A stretch of DNA of 64,000 bases from Microbacterium sp. SORGH_AS_1204 (lineage in GTDB: Bacteria; Actinomycetota; Actinomycetes; Actinomycetales; Microbacteriaceae), in the NCBI RefSeq assembly GCF_030818935.1, contig NZ_JAUTBD010000001.1:2666001-2730000 (forward strand), written 5' to 3'. Below the pieces are notes generated by a model. The model was not told the DNA's origin, did no database searches, and saw only the letters and a program-made list of their open reading frames with translations. Below are positions 20,230-29,401 of this stretch, one piece after another; position 1 is the stretch's first letter; each line of letters starts with the position of its first letter. The position numbers were made by a program, and so were the translations under genes.

Positions 20230-21518
20230 TACGCGGTGATCCGCTCACGCACGAGGGGCGATGCGGCGGGGGCGGTGTCGCCGATCTCGAGTGCCCCCTC
20301 GACGGCTCCGAGCGCACGCTCGAAGCGCGACTCGTCGTCGGCCGACAGGGTGAACAGCGGTTGACCGGCGGTGACCGCCCGGCCGACGGTGACGTGCAGG
20401 TCGATGCCGGCGGCATGCACCACGGCGTCCTCGGCCCGCGCGCGACCGGCGCCCAGGCGCCAGGCGCCGATGCCGAAGAGAAGGGCCTCGACGCGGGTGA
20501 CGACGCCCGAGCGCTGCGCCACGACCGTGTGCGTCTCGCGAGGCGTCGGGAGCGCGGCATCCGGATCGCCGTCCTGCGCGCGGATCATGCGGTTCCACAC
20601 GTCCATCGCGCGACCGTCCTTCAGCGCGGCCTCGACGTCGGCGTCGGGCTGACCGGCGAGGGTCAGCATCTCGCGGGCGAGGGAGACGGTGAGCTCCACC
20701 ACGTCGGCGGGCCCGCCGCCGGCGAGCACCTCGACCGACTCGCGCACCTCGTTGGCGTTGCCGATCGCCAGGCCCAGCGGGGTGTTCATGTCGGTGAGCA
20801 GCGCCGTGGTGTTCACGCCCGAGTCGGTGCCGAGGGCGACCATCGTCTCGGCGAGTTCGCGCGCACGGTCGATGTCCTGCATGAAGGCGCCCGAGCCGAA
20901 CTTCACGTCGAGCACGAGCGAGTCGGTGCCCTCGGCGATCTTCTTCGACATGATGCTCGACGCGATCAGGGGGATCGCCTCCACGGTGCCGGTGACGTCG
21001 CGCAGCGCGTAGAGCTTCTTGTCGGCCGGGGCCAGGCCCGTACCCGCCGCGCAGATGACCGCGCCCACGTCGGCGAGCTGCGCCATGATCTCGTCGTTCG
21101 ACAGCGCCGCGCGCCAGCCGGGGATCGACTCGAGCTTGTCGAGCGTGCCGCCGGTGTGACCGAGGCCGCGGCCCGACAGCTGCGGCACCGCGACGCCGAA
21201 CGACGCCACGAGGGGTGCCAGGGGCAGCGTGATCTTGTCGCCGACGCCGCCGGTGGAGTGCTTGTCGACGGTGACCTTGCCGAGGGAGGAGAAGTCCATT
21301 CGCTCGCCCGAGGCGATCATCGCGTCGGTGAGCACGCGGATCTGATCGCGCCCCAGTCCGTTCAGCAGCACCGCCATCGTGAAGGCCGACATCTGGGCAT
21401 CCATGACGTACCCGCGGGTGTACGCATCGACCAGCCAGCGGATCTCACCCTCGGTGATGGCGCGCCCGTCGCGCTGCGCGCGGATGATGTCGACCGCGTC
21501 GTACTGCTCGGCGCTCAC
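20229..21518 (-). CDS. deoA: Thymidine phosphorylase
   Basis: Splits thymidine or deoxyuridine with phosphate to the free base and deoxyribose 1-phosphate (429 aa). The signature SGRGLGHTGGTLDKLESIPG is intact, with KVTVDKHSTGGVGDKITLPL upstream for phosphate and substrate binding. I start at GTG 21518, whose GTGA overlaps the cdd stop; the longer upstream reading is the cdd gene in another frame. It joins cdd and add in salvage of imported nucleosides. Confidence 0.96.
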   Translation of the reverse strand: MSAEQYDAVDIIRAQRDGRAITEGEIRWLVDAYTRGYVMDAQMSAFTMAVLLNGLGRDQIRVLTDAMIASGERMDFSSLGKVTVDKHSTGGVGDKITLPLAPLVASFGVAVPQLSGRGLGHTGGTLDKLESIPGWRAALSNDEIMAQLADVGAVICAAGTGLAPADKKLYALRDVTGTVEAIPLIASSIMSKKIAEGTDSLVLDVKFGSGAFMQDIDRARELAETMVALGTDSGVNTTALLTDMNTPLGLAIGNANEVRESVEVLAGGGPADVVELTVSLAREMLTLAGQPDADVEAALKDGRAMDVWNRMIRAQDGDPDAALPTPRETHTVVAQRSGVVTRVEALLFGIGAWRLGAGRARAEDAVVHAAGIDLHVTVGRAVTAGQPLFTLSADDESRFERALGAVEGALEIGDTAPAASPLVRERITA

Positions 21519-21916
21519 CGGGCCGCCTCCTCGAGGTCGCGCGGACCGAACGCATCGGGCAGCACCTCGTCGATGGTCCGGATGCCGCTGACCGTCTCGA
21601 GCAGCATGCCCGGGATCGCGTGCTCGAACAGCAGCTGACGGCAGCGCCCGCACGGCATGAGGGTGCGCCCCTCGCCGTCGACGCAGACGAACGCGACCAG
21701 CTGGCCACCGCCCGACATGTGCAGCTCCGACACCAGTCCGCACTCGGCGCACAGCGTCACCCCGTAGGAGGCGTTCTCGACGTTGCATCCCGAGACGATG
21801 CGGCCGTCGGCGACGAGCGCGGCGGCGCCCACCTTGAAACGGGAGTAGGGCGCGTACGCGCGGTGCATGGCATCCGTCGCCGCGGAACGGAGTTCGTCCC
21901 AGTCGATGTCGGTCAT
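21515..21916 (-). CDS. cdd: Cytidine deaminase
   Basis: Converts cytidine and deoxycytidine to uridine forms (133 aa, the short homotetrameric type). Zn-binding and catalytic motifs are CAECGLV (Cys and Glu) and PCGRCRQ (two Cys); substrate-contact residues are in FKVGAA and GCNVENASYG. It begins the enzyme part of the operon, 79 bp after the second permease gene. Confidence 0.96.
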   Translation of the reverse strand: MTDIDWDELRSAATDAMHRAYAPYSRFKVGAAALVADGRIVSGCNVENASYGVTLCAECGLVSELHMSGGGQLVAFVCVDGEGRTLMPCGRCRQLLFEHAIPGMLLETVSGIRTIDEVLPDAFGPRDLEEAAR

Positions 21917-21995
21917 CGTGGAGTGAGGGGTCCTCTCGTGAAGGGGGAAGGGCGTCGACCTCGCGTGACGGAAGCGTCAGCCGGTGAAGCGGGGG

Positions 21996-23294
21996 TCAGC
22001 CCTTGATATACGGTTTGCCGGCCGCCGCGGGCCCGCGGACCTTTCCGACGAGCCCTGCCACGGCGAAGATCGTCACCACGTACGGCAGCATGAGCATGAA
22101 CTCGCTGGGCACGGGCGAGCCGATCACGCCGAGGGTGTTCTGCAGGTTCGAGGCGAAGCCGAACAGGAGCGCGGCGAGCGTGGCGCGGATCGGATCCCAC
22201 TGGCCGAAGATGACGGCCGCCAGAGCGATGTAGCCGGCGCCGGCCGTCATCTCCTTGTTGAACGCACCCACGGAGCCGAGGGTGAAGAACGCTCCGCCGA
22301 GGCCGGCGATGGCGCCGCCCAAGGACACGTTCCAGAAGCGGGTCTTGGCGATGTTGATCCCGACGGTATCGGCGGCCTGCGGGTGCTCGCCCACCGCGCG
22401 GAGCCGCAGGCCCCAGCGGGTGTGGAAGAGGCCCACGTAGACCAGCGCGACCGTCACGTACATCAGGTAGACGATGACGGTCTGATTGAACAGCATCGGC
22501 CCGATGATCGGGATGTCGGCGAGCACCGGGATGGGCAGGCGAGGGAACCGCGGCGGCGAGTTGAGGGTCGCCGCGTTCGGCGCCAGCAACTGCGAGAAGA
22601 AGAAGCTCGTCAGACCCACCACCAGCACATTCAGCACCACACCGACGATCACCTGGTCGACGAAGTACTTGATCGCGAAGGCGGCGAGCACGAACGACAC
22701 CAGCACGCCCGAGACACCCGCGGCGAGGAGCCCCACGAAGGGGTTCCCCGTCGCCGTCGCCACGACCGCCGAGGTGAAGGCGCCCGCCAACAGCTGGCCC
22801 TCGATCGCGATGTTCACGACGCCGACGCGCTCGCTGAGCACCCCGGCCATGGCGCCGAAGATGAGCGGCACCGACAGGCTCAGACCGCCCGCCAGCAGAC
22901 CCGTGAGCGGGATGACCGAGGTCGTCGCGCCGGCGGCCGCCCACGTGAGGAAGCCCACCATGAACACCACAGCGAAGATGATCGCCAGCCACAGCGGCGG
23001 TCGACGGTGGGCGCGCACGAGCAGCACGCTCGCGACGGTGATGAGGGCGAGCAGCACGGTGCATACCGCACCGGTCACCACGCCGCCGAGCACGACCTCG
23101 GGCAGTTGCAGGAACTCCCCCGGGCTCGAGATGCGGAAGACGGCGTCACCGTCCTGGCGCGCGATGACGAACAGCACCGCGGCGAGCACGGTGATGACGC
23201 CGTAGACGACCGGCGCCTTCCAGCTGATGACGACGGTCTTGTCGAGCGCGTCCGATGTCGGCGACGCCTCGTGGTGCGGGGCGGTGGTGCTCAC
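21996..23294 (-). CDS. ABC nucleoside transporter permease (second subunit)
   Basis: Membrane subunit (432 aa, about 10 helices) of a BmpA-type nucleoside importer, like the second permease of the NupNOPQ/RnsABCD group. PLIFGAMAGVLSERVGVVNIAIEGQLL is the family signature, and LRAVGEHPQAADTVGI matches the EAA-like loop facing the ATPase. Start GTG 23294 overlaps the previous stop (GTGA). The first 100 residues, before the conserved core, contain an extra pair of helices. Confidence 0.93.
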   Translation of the reverse strand: MSTTAPHHEASPTSDALDKTVVISWKAPVVYGVITVLAAVLFVIARQDGDAVFRISSPGEFLQLPEVVLGGVVTGAVCTVLLALITVASVLLVRAHRRPPLWLAIIFAVVFMVGFLTWAAAGATTSVIPLTGLLAGGLSLSVPLIFGAMAGVLSERVGVVNIAIEGQLLAGAFTSAVVATATGNPFVGLLAAGVSGVLVSFVLAAFAIKYFVDQVIVGVVLNVLVVGLTSFFFSQLLAPNAATLNSPPRFPRLPIPVLADIPIIGPMLFNQTVIVYLMYVTVALVYVGLFHTRWGLRLRAVGEHPQAADTVGINIAKTRFWNVSLGGAIAGLGGAFFTLGSVGAFNKEMTAGAGYIALAAVIFGQWDPIRATLAALLFGFASNLQNTLGVIGSPVPSEFMLMLPYVVTIFAVAGLVGKVRGPAAAGKPYIKG

Positions 23295-24646
23295 TTGGCC
23301 GCCTCCTTCTTCTTGAGGGTGCGGGTCTTGACCGGGCGCGCTCCCGGCGCCGGGAGGCGGAAGATCGCCCGCACGAGCGGCGGTGCGGCGATGAACAGCA
23401 CGATCAGCGACTGCACGACGAGCACGATGTCGATCGGCACACCGTTGGCGGCCTGCATGGCGAAGCCGCCGGCCTTGAACGCACCGAACAGGATTCCGGC
23501 GACGAGCACGCCGACGGGGGTCGAGCGCCCCAGCAGCGCGACCGTGATCGCGTCGAAGCCGATGCCGGCGTCGATACCGCTGGAGAAGCCCGTCGTCACC
23601 GTCCCGAGGACCTGATCGACACCGGCAAGGCCGATGAGTCCGCCGGAGATGAGCATGGCGACCACGTACATCGACTTGACGTTGATGCCGGCCACGCGCG
23701 CGGCGTTCGGGTTCAGGCCCACCGCACGGAAGCGGAAGCCGAGTGAGGAACGCTCGAGGATCCACCACACGAGTGCGACGGCGGCGAGCGACAGGATGAA
23801 GCCGAAGTGCAGGTTGTAGGCCGGTCCGAACAGGTCGGGGAAGACCGCGGTGTCCTTCATCGCCGGCGTCGTGGGGTTGCTGGAGCCCGGGGCCTGCAGC
23901 AGCCCGGGGGTACGCAGCAGGTAGTAGACGAGGTAGAAGCCGACGTAGTTGAGCATGATCGTGACGATCACCTCGTGGGCTCCGGTGCGGGCCTTCAGCA
24001 GCCCCGCGATACCCGCCCACAGCGCTCCCGCGACGACGCCAGCGATCAGGGCGACGACCATGTGCAGGCCCCACGGCAGGTCGAAGGCGAAGGCGACGTA
24101 GCCGCCGGCCGCGGCGGCGACGAGCATCTGTCCGCGACCGCCGATGTTGAACATGCCGACGCGGAAGGCGAGAGCGACGCCGAGGCCCGCCGCGATCAGC
24201 GGGGTCGCGAACGTCAGCGTCTCGGTGAGCGGGCGGATGCCGGTGGCGAACTCCGGGCGACGGAAGTTGTAGATCGCACCCTGGAAGAACGATCCGTAGG
24301 CACCCGACACGGACTGCCAGATCGCCGCGAAGGTGTCGCCGGGGCGGGCGAAGAAGTATCCGGCTGCGGCCTGCACGTTCTCGTCGGTGGCCGCGATCAT
24401 GATCGCGCCGACCAGCAGCGCGAGGATGACAGCGAGGACGGAGATGATCGCGTTGCCTGTGGCGATCTCTCGCAGCGCGCGTCGCCAACGGTCCTCGTCC
24501 GGTGCGGGTCCCGGGGCGACGACGCGGGCCCCGGCTGCGGGATCCACCTTCGACCCGCCCTCGAGGGCGATGTCGGCGCTGGCGGCGTCGGCGGCGCGAT
24601 CTGCACGCGAGACGTTCGGGTCGTGCGGGCTGTGGGGATCGCTCAC
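23291..24646 (-). CDS. ABC nucleoside transporter permease (first subunit)
   Basis: First membrane subunit (451 aa) of the nucleoside importer. After a charged N-terminal region of about 60 residues come helices with the signature LTFATPLIAAGLGVALAFRVGMFNIGGRGQML and the coupling-loop motif FRAVGLNPNAARVAGI. It starts at GTG 24646, overlapping the ATPase stop, and its own stop overlaps the second permease, so all three subunits are translationally coupled. Confidence 0.93.
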   Translation of the reverse strand: MSDPHSPHDPNVSRADRAADAASADIALEGGSKVDPAAGARVVAPGPAPDEDRWRRALREIATGNAIISVLAVILALLVGAIMIAATDENVQAAAGYFFARPGDTFAAIWQSVSGAYGSFFQGAIYNFRRPEFATGIRPLTETLTFATPLIAAGLGVALAFRVGMFNIGGRGQMLVAAAAGGYVAFAFDLPWGLHMVVALIAGVVAGALWAGIAGLLKARTGAHEVIVTIMLNYVGFYLVYYLLRTPGLLQAPGSSNPTTPAMKDTAVFPDLFGPAYNLHFGFILSLAAVALVWWILERSSLGFRFRAVGLNPNAARVAGINVKSMYVVAMLISGGLIGLAGVDQVLGTVTTGFSSGIDAGIGFDAITVALLGRSTPVGVLVAGILFGAFKAGGFAMQAANGVPIDIVLVVQSLIVLFIAAPPLVRAIFRLPAPGARPVKTRTLKKKEAAK

Positions 24647-26163
24647 GCGGCGACTCCTTCGTTCTGGGGCGCTTCGCCGGCCATCATGAGGCCGAGCACG
24701 TCGCGCGAGGTGTCACCGGGCACGATGCCGACGACGCGCCCGCGATACATGACCATGATTCGGTCGGCGAGCGCCGTCACCTCGTCGAGCTCGGTCGACA
24801 CGACGATGACGGGGACGCCCGCGTCACGGGTCTCGATGACGCGCTTGTGGATGAACTCGATCGATCCGACATCGACACCGCGGGTGGGCTGCGCGGCCAC
24901 GAACAGACGCAGATCGCGGCTCAGTTCGCGGGCGAGCACGACCTTCTGCTGATTACCGCCGGACAGGCGCGCGACGGGGGTTTCGATCGACGGCGTGCGC
25001 ACATCGAACTCGGCGACCTTGTCGCGGGCGAAAGCGGCGAGCGTCGTCAGCTGCAGTGCACCGCTCCTGACGAACGGAGCGCCGTCGGCCCGGTCGAGCA
25101 TGAGGTTCTCGGCGATGGAGAACTCGCCCACCAGGCCGTCCTCCTTGCGGTCCTCCGGGACGAATCCGACGCCGGCATCGAGGACCGCCCGCACGGAGGA
25201 GCCGTTCAGCTCCTTGCCGTCGAGGATGATCGATCCCTCGACCCGCTCCTGCAGGCCCACGAGCGCCTCGGTGAGTTCGGTCTGACCGTTGCCCTGCACG
25301 CCCGCGATCGCGAGCACCTCTCCGCGTCGCACGTCGAAGCTGACGTCGTTGACGACGACCTGCCCGATGGCGTCGACGACGGTCAGTCCCGTCACCGACA
25401 GCCCCACCTCGCCGAGCGTGGGCGCCTCTTTCTGCACGGTGAGCTCCACGGCGCGACCGACCATGAGCGACGCGAGCTCCGCATTGGACGCGGTGGGCTC
25501 GGCTTCGCCGACCACCTTGCCCAGTCGGATGACGGTGATGCGGTCTGCGACCTCGCGGACCTCGCGCAGCTTGTGCGTAATGAAGACGATCGAGGTGCCT
25601 GCGGCTTTGAGCTGGCGCATGATCGCCATCAGCTCGTCGGTCTCCTGGGGGGTCAGCACGGCGGTGGGCTCGTCGAAGACGAGCACCTTGGCGTCTCGCG
25701 AGAGGGCCTTGATGATCTCGACGCGCTGCTGCACGCCGACAGGAAGATCGTCCACGAGCGCGTCGGGGTCGACGTCGAAGCCGAAGCGGTCGGAGATCTC
25801 CTTCACCTTGGCCCGCGCGGCGCCGAGGTCGAGCCGACCGCCCGCCTTGGTGGGCTCGTGACCGAGCATGACGTTCTCGGCGACCGTGAAGACGGGGATC
25901 AGCATGAAGTGCTGGTGCACCATGCCGATACCCGCTCGCATCGCGTCGCCCGGGCCGGAGAAGTGCTGCACGTCGTCGTTCAGCAGGATCTCGCCGCCGT
26001 CGGCCTGGTAGAGGCCATAGAGGACGTTCATCAGGGTGGACTTGCCGGCACCGTTCTCGCCGAGCAGGCAGTGGATCTCGCCGGCCTCCACGGTGAGGTC
26101 GATGTGGTCGTTCGCCACCAGGGATCCGAAGGTCTTCGTGATCCCGCGGAGTTCGAGCTTCAT
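24643..26163 (-). CDS. ABC nucleoside transporter ATP-binding protein (double NBD)
   Basis: Energy-coupling subunit (506 aa) with two nucleotide-binding domains in one chain, as in sugar and nucleoside importers. NBD1: GENGAGKSTLMN (Walker A), LPVGVQQRVEI (degenerate signature), VLVFDEPTAVLTP (Walker B). NBD2: Walker A is the degenerate GVQGNGQTELTEAL, with signature LSGGNQQKVVLARE and RLFVAAQPTRGVD. NBD2 has lost the P-loop lysine, usual for this family. ATG 26163 is chosen because MKLELRGITKTFG starts the first domain. Confidence 0.94.
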   Translation of the reverse strand: MKLELRGITKTFGSLVANDHIDLTVEAGEIHCLLGENGAGKSTLMNVLYGLYQADGGEILLNDDVQHFSGPGDAMRAGIGMVHQHFMLIPVFTVAENVMLGHEPTKAGGRLDLGAARAKVKEISDRFGFDVDPDALVDDLPVGVQQRVEIIKALSRDAKVLVFDEPTAVLTPQETDELMAIMRQLKAAGTSIVFITHKLREVREVADRITVIRLGKVVGEAEPTASNAELASLMVGRAVELTVQKEAPTLGEVGLSVTGLTVVDAIGQVVVNDVSFDVRRGEVLAIAGVQGNGQTELTEALVGLQERVEGSIILDGKELNGSSVRAVLDAGVGFVPEDRKEDGLVGEFSIAENLMLDRADGAPFVRSGALQLTTLAAFARDKVAEFDVRTPSIETPVARLSGGNQQKVVLARELSRDLRLFVAAQPTRGVDVGSIEFIHKRVIETRDAGVPVIVVSTELDEVTALADRIMVMYRGRVVGIVPGDTSRDVLGLMMAGEAPQNEGVAA

Positions 26164-26269
26164 GTTCCCGATCCTAAGTTCTCGGCGCCGGACGCGGCAG
26201 GCGTCCGGCGAGAAGGACCGCCTCTTGAGCGGCCCCGGGTGTGAGCGGTTGTTCGCGCCCATAAACGGA

Positions 26270-26297
26270 GGGGAGGCCGGCGTGCGCCGGCCTCCCC
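26270..26297 (-). terminator. Strong hairpin between the binding-protein and ATPase genes
   Basis: Perfect 13-bp inverted repeat (26270-26282 and 26285-26297, GGGGAGGCCGGCG and complement) with a minimal loop, 17 bases after the lipoprotein stop. It probably attenuates transcription or protects the 3' end so that more binding protein than transporter is made. Confidence 0.65.
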
Positions 26298-26313
26298 GAG
26301 GCAGTGCGAGCTA

Positions 26314-27420
26314 TCAGCCGGCGAGGTAGGACTCGACGGTGATCGACCCGTCGACGATCTGCGCCTTGAGCTCGTCGATCTTGCTGGTGAGATCGGCCGG
26401 CACGCGGTCGGACCAGTCGTGGTACGGGGCCAGGCCCACACCCTCGTTCTCGAGCGTGCCGATGAAGGGAGCGGCGTCGAACTCACCGTTGCCGGCGGCG
26501 ACGATGGCGTCCTTCGTGCCCACGTCGATGCCCTTCAGGATCGAGGTCAGCAGCAGGTCACCAACCGAGGGGTCGGTCTCGTAGACGTCAGCGTCCACGC
26601 CGACGAGGGCGATCTCGCGTCCGGCGTCCTTGATGGCGACGGCGGCCGACTGGTAGATCGGACCTCCGACGGGCAGCAGCACGTCGACGTTCTGGTCGAT
26701 GAGCGCCTGCGCCGTCTGGCGGGCGGTGTCGTTGGCTTCGAAGCCACCGGTGAAGGAGCCGTCCTTCGCGGCGCGGTCCCAGCCCACGACGCGCACCGAG
26801 GCGCCGTTGTCGGCGTTGTACTTCTCAACGCCCTGCGCGAAGCCGTCCATGAAGATGCTCACGGTCGGGATGTTCAGGCCACCGAAGGTGCCGACCACGC
26901 CGGTCTTCGAGGTGCCCGCGGCGAGATAGCCGGCGAGGTAGGCCGCCTGAGCGGTGTCGAAGATGATGGGCTTGATGTTGGGGGCGTCAGTCTGTCCGTC
27001 GAAGTCGCTGTCGACGGTGTCGTCGATCGAGACGTACTCGAGGTCGGGGTTGGCCTTGGCCGACTCGAGCGCCGCCGGGGCCAGCAGGAAGCCGACCGTG
27101 ACGATCGTGTTGCAGCCCTGGTCGACGAGGTTCTGGAGGTTGGAGGCGTAGTCGGTCTCTGCCTGTGATTCGACCTCGATGGGGGTCTTCGAGCCGAGCT
27201 CGGAAGCGGCCGCGTCGACACCCTCTTTGCCGAGCTGGTTGAACGACTTGTCGTCGAAGCCACCGGCGTCCGACACCATGCAGGGCAGGTAGTCGCTCGC
27301 GCCGGCCCCGGCGCCGGCGCTCGCACCGTTGCTTTCGGGCGCTGCACCGCAACCGGCGAGCAGCACGGCGGCGCCGATCATGGCGAAGCCGCTGATGACG
27401 GCCTTTTTCGTGGTCTTCAC
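26314..27420 (-). CDS. BMP-family nucleoside-binding lipoprotein
   Basis: Extracytoplasmic receptor (368 aa) for nucleosides, first gene of the seven-gene operon. The lipobox LLAGC is followed by an Ala/Ser/Gly linker. The mature part has CMVSDAGGFDDKSFNQLG, the family ligand-binding motif, and VLLPVGGPIYQSA. I start at GTG 27420, with GGAGG 7 bases upstream, because the predicted signal peptide KKAVISGFAMIGAAVLLAGC follows directly; the upstream in-frame extension lacks any signal features. Confidence 0.94.
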   Translation of the reverse strand: MKTTKKAVISGFAMIGAAVLLAGCGAAPESNGASAGAGAGASDYLPCMVSDAGGFDDKSFNQLGKEGVDAAASELGSKTPIEVESQAETDYASNLQNLVDQGCNTIVTVGFLLAPAALESAKANPDLEYVSIDDTVDSDFDGQTDAPNIKPIIFDTAQAAYLAGYLAAGTSKTGVVGTFGGLNIPTVSIFMDGFAQGVEKYNADNGASVRVVGWDRAAKDGSFTGGFEANDTARQTAQALIDQNVDVLLPVGGPIYQSAAVAIKDAGREIALVGVDADVYETDPSVGDLLLTSILKGIDVGTKDAIVAAGNGEFDAAPFIGTLENEGVGLAPYHDWSDRVPADLTSKIDELKAQIVDGSITVESYLAG

Positions 27421-27586
27421 GAATGGTCCTCCAAGACGGATGCCCCCAACGGGTTCGGGGGACGATCCCGTCACGTTACCTACTGTGTCGCCGTGCTTGC
27501 GCGCCGGGAGCCGCGGTGCGCGCCAATGGTTACAAAGACGCAATCTCGCGTCATCCGGACGCCACACGATGCGTCATCAACAGGAA

Positions 27587-27613
27587 CCGGATGCCGCAGT
27601 CTGCGGCATCCGG
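27587..27613 (-). terminator. Terminator of manC
   Basis: Perfect 12-bp stem, CCGGATGCCGCA (27587-27598) with complement at 27602-27613 and a 3-base loop, immediately after the manC stop. The stem contains the frequent word GGATGCC. The remaining sequence to 27420 should hold the nucleoside-operon promoter. Confidence 0.8.
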
Positions 27614-27615
27614 TC

Positions 27616-28734
27616 TCAGAGCACGTCGCCGCGACCGGTGAGCTTCAACGCGTCGACGACGCCCTTGACGCGCTGGGCGTTCTCGGTCGTGGTGACCAGG
27701 AGGGCGTCGGGGGTGTCGACCACGACGATGTCGCGCACTCCGATGAGGCTGATGACGCGCTTGGTCTGCGAGACGACGATGCCGCTGGAGGCGTCTGAGA
27801 GCACGCGGGCGTCCTCACCGAGGATGGCGAGTTCGTTGCGGCCGCCGCCGGAGTTGAGCTTCGACAGACTGGCGAAGTCCCCCACGTCGTCCCAGTCGAA
27901 GTGCCCGGGGATGACGGCGAGACGTCCCTTCTCGGCAGCCGGCTCGGCGACCGAGTAGTCGATGGCGATCTTCTTCAGGCCCGGCCAGATGCGGTCTACC
28001 GCGGGGCCGCGGCGGTCGCGGTCGTCCCAGGCCTCGGCCAGCTCGAGAAGGCCCGCGTGCAACTCGGGCTCGTTGACGGCGAGCTCCGCCAGCAGCACGT
28101 CGGCGCGGGTGATGAACATGCCCGCGTTCCACAGGTAGTCGCGGTCGGCGAAGTACTGCTTGGCGGTGTCGAGGTCGGGCTTCTCGACGAAGCGCTCGAC
28201 CGTGTACGCCTCGGGGGCGTCGTCCACGATGAGCTCGTCGGCCTTCTTGATGTAGCCGAAGCCCACCGACGCCTCGGCCGGCTGGATGCCGATCGTGCAG
28301 ATGTAGCCCTCGCGGGCCACCGCCACCGCCTGGCGCACCGCGAACTCGAACTGCCGCGTCTGGCGGATGACGTGGTCGGCCGCGAAGGAGCCGATGATGA
28401 CGTCGGGCTCGCGGCGGACGAGGATCGCCGCGGCGAGGCCGATGGCCGCCGAGGAGTCCCGCGGCTCGGACTCGAGGAAGACGTTGTGATCGGGGACCCC
28501 CGGAAGCTCCCGCTCGACGGCGGCCCGGTGCGCGCGCCCGGTCACGACGGCGATGCGACCCTCACCCGACAACGGGGCCAATCGGTCCCAGGTGTCGCGC
28601 AGCAGGGTCTGACCCGACCCGGTGAGGTCGTGCAGGAATTTGGGGGCGTCCGCCCGTGAGAGCGGCCAGAGGCGGCTGCCGATCCCCCCGGCGGGGATCA
28701 CGGCGTAGAAGTCGTCGATAGCGAGGTCGGCCAT
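27616..28734 (-). CDS. manC: Mannose-1-phosphate guanylyltransferase
   Basis: Makes GDP-mannose from GTP and mannose 1-phosphate (372 aa, cytoplasmic), the donor for mannosylated lipids and glycans. The nucleotide-binding motif VIPAGGIGSRLWPLSR is at residue 13; ADHVI and VEKPD are typical nucleotidyltransferase motifs, and FDWDDVGDF lies late in the chain. Length fits the monofunctional type without an isomerase domain. It is divergent from sdhC, with no functional link evident. Confidence 0.93.
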   Translation of the reverse strand: MADLAIDDFYAVIPAGGIGSRLWPLSRADAPKFLHDLTGSGQTLLRDTWDRLAPLSGEGRIAVVTGRAHRAAVERELPGVPDHNVFLESEPRDSSAAIGLAAAILVRREPDVIIGSFAADHVIRQTRQFEFAVRQAVAVAREGYICTIGIQPAEASVGFGYIKKADELIVDDAPEAYTVERFVEKPDLDTAKQYFADRDYLWNAGMFITRADVLLAELAVNEPELHAGLLELAEAWDDRDRRGPAVDRIWPGLKKIAIDYSVAEPAAEKGRLAVIPGHFDWDDVGDFASLSKLNSGGGRNELAILGEDARVLSDASSGIVVSQTKRVISLIGVRDIVVVDTPDALLVTTTENAQRVKGVVDALKLTGRGDVL

Positions 28735-28741
28735 GGCTCCG

Positions 28742-28747
28742 ACCCTA
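28742..28747 (-). promoter_or_regulatory. Leaderless -10 (TAGGGT) of manC
   Basis: On the minus strand TAGGGT ends 7 bases before the manC ATG, the spacing of a leaderless promoter. No other ribosome binding site is convincing. Confidence 0.4.
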
Positions 28748-28831
28748 GCGGGCTGCGGCGACGCCGCTTTTCGGGGCCGTTACGGGTGAAGTCCGGAGCC
28801 GTCGGGGTCGCCCTGCCGGCGTCCGGATTTA

Positions 28832-28845
28832 TCTCGATATCGAGA
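28832..28845. promoter_or_regulatory. Perfect 14-bp palindrome in the manC/sdhC gap
   Basis: TCTCGATATCGAGA is fully palindromic and lies in an AT-richer part of the divergent promoter region, about 120 bases before sdhC. It has the form of an operator for a dimeric repressor; I cannot name the regulator. Confidence 0.45.
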
Positions 28846-28850
28846 GAGTC

Positions 28851-28864
28851 TTAGGCCGCCCTAA
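28851..28864. promoter_or_regulatory. TTAGG-N4-CCTAA inverted repeat upstream of sdhC
   Basis: The arms match the ends of the DtxR/IdeR iron-box consensus, but that consensus has 9 bases between them and here there are 4, so it is at best a partial box. Iron control of sdh is known in corynebacteria, which makes it worth noting. TAGTAT at 28889-28894 downstream could be the sdhC -10 element. Confidence 0.3.
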
Positions 28865-28966
28865 TCCCCGCCGTTCATAGCCCGGACGTAGTATTCATGA
28901 GCGCCCGTGTGACGCTTCGGGACCTGTGCGGGTCCTCAACACCGTGTTCGATCAGGGAGGACGACC

Positions 28967-29401
28967 GTGTCAGCACCAGCACGTGCCACGCCGTCGGTGA
29001 AAGAGACCACGTCGAAGAGGCCCCGCGGCACTCTCTACCGCGGCCGCGAGGGAATGTGGTCGTGGGTCCTGCACCGCATCACCGGTGTGGCGATCTTCTT
29101 CTTCCTCCTCGTGCACATCCTCGACACGGCGCTCATCCGCGTCTCGCCTGAGGCGTACGACGCCGTCATCGGCACCTACAAGAACCCGGTGATGGGGCTC
29201 GGCGAGGTGGCCCTGGTCGGCGCGATCGCCTACCACGCGTTCAACGGCCTGCGCATCATCCTCGTCGACTTCTGGCCCTGGGCCACGCGTCACCAGCGTC
29301 AGCTGTGGTGGGGTGTGCTGGGCCTCTGGGTCGTCACCATGGCCGGCTTCACCCCGCGCCACCTCATCAACGTCTTCAGCGCCGTCACCGGGAGCCACTG
29401 A
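28967..29401 (+). CDS. sdhC: Succinate dehydrogenase cytochrome b subunit
   Basis: Membrane anchor and haem-binding subunit (144 aa, three helices) of complex II. MWSWVLHRITGVAIFFFLLVHILDTALIRVSP contains the Ser/Arg pair and the haem histidine of the family, and AYHAFNGLRIILVDF is the second conserved helix. GTG 28967 has AGGGAGG 6-7 bases upstream. Stop and sdhD start overlap as ATGA. Confidence 0.95.
   Translation: MSAPARATPSVKETTSKRPRGTLYRGREGMWSWVLHRITGVAIFFFLLVHILDTALIRVSPEAYDAVIGTYKNPVMGLGEVALVGAIAYHAFNGLRIILVDFWPWATRHQRQLWWGVLGLWVVTMAGFTPRHLINVFSAVTGSH

Noticed and set aside
28851-28864. Full DtxR/IdeR iron box upstream of sdhC
   Set aside because: The arms fit, but the centre is 5 bases too short for the 19-base consensus; listed only as a low-confidence site.
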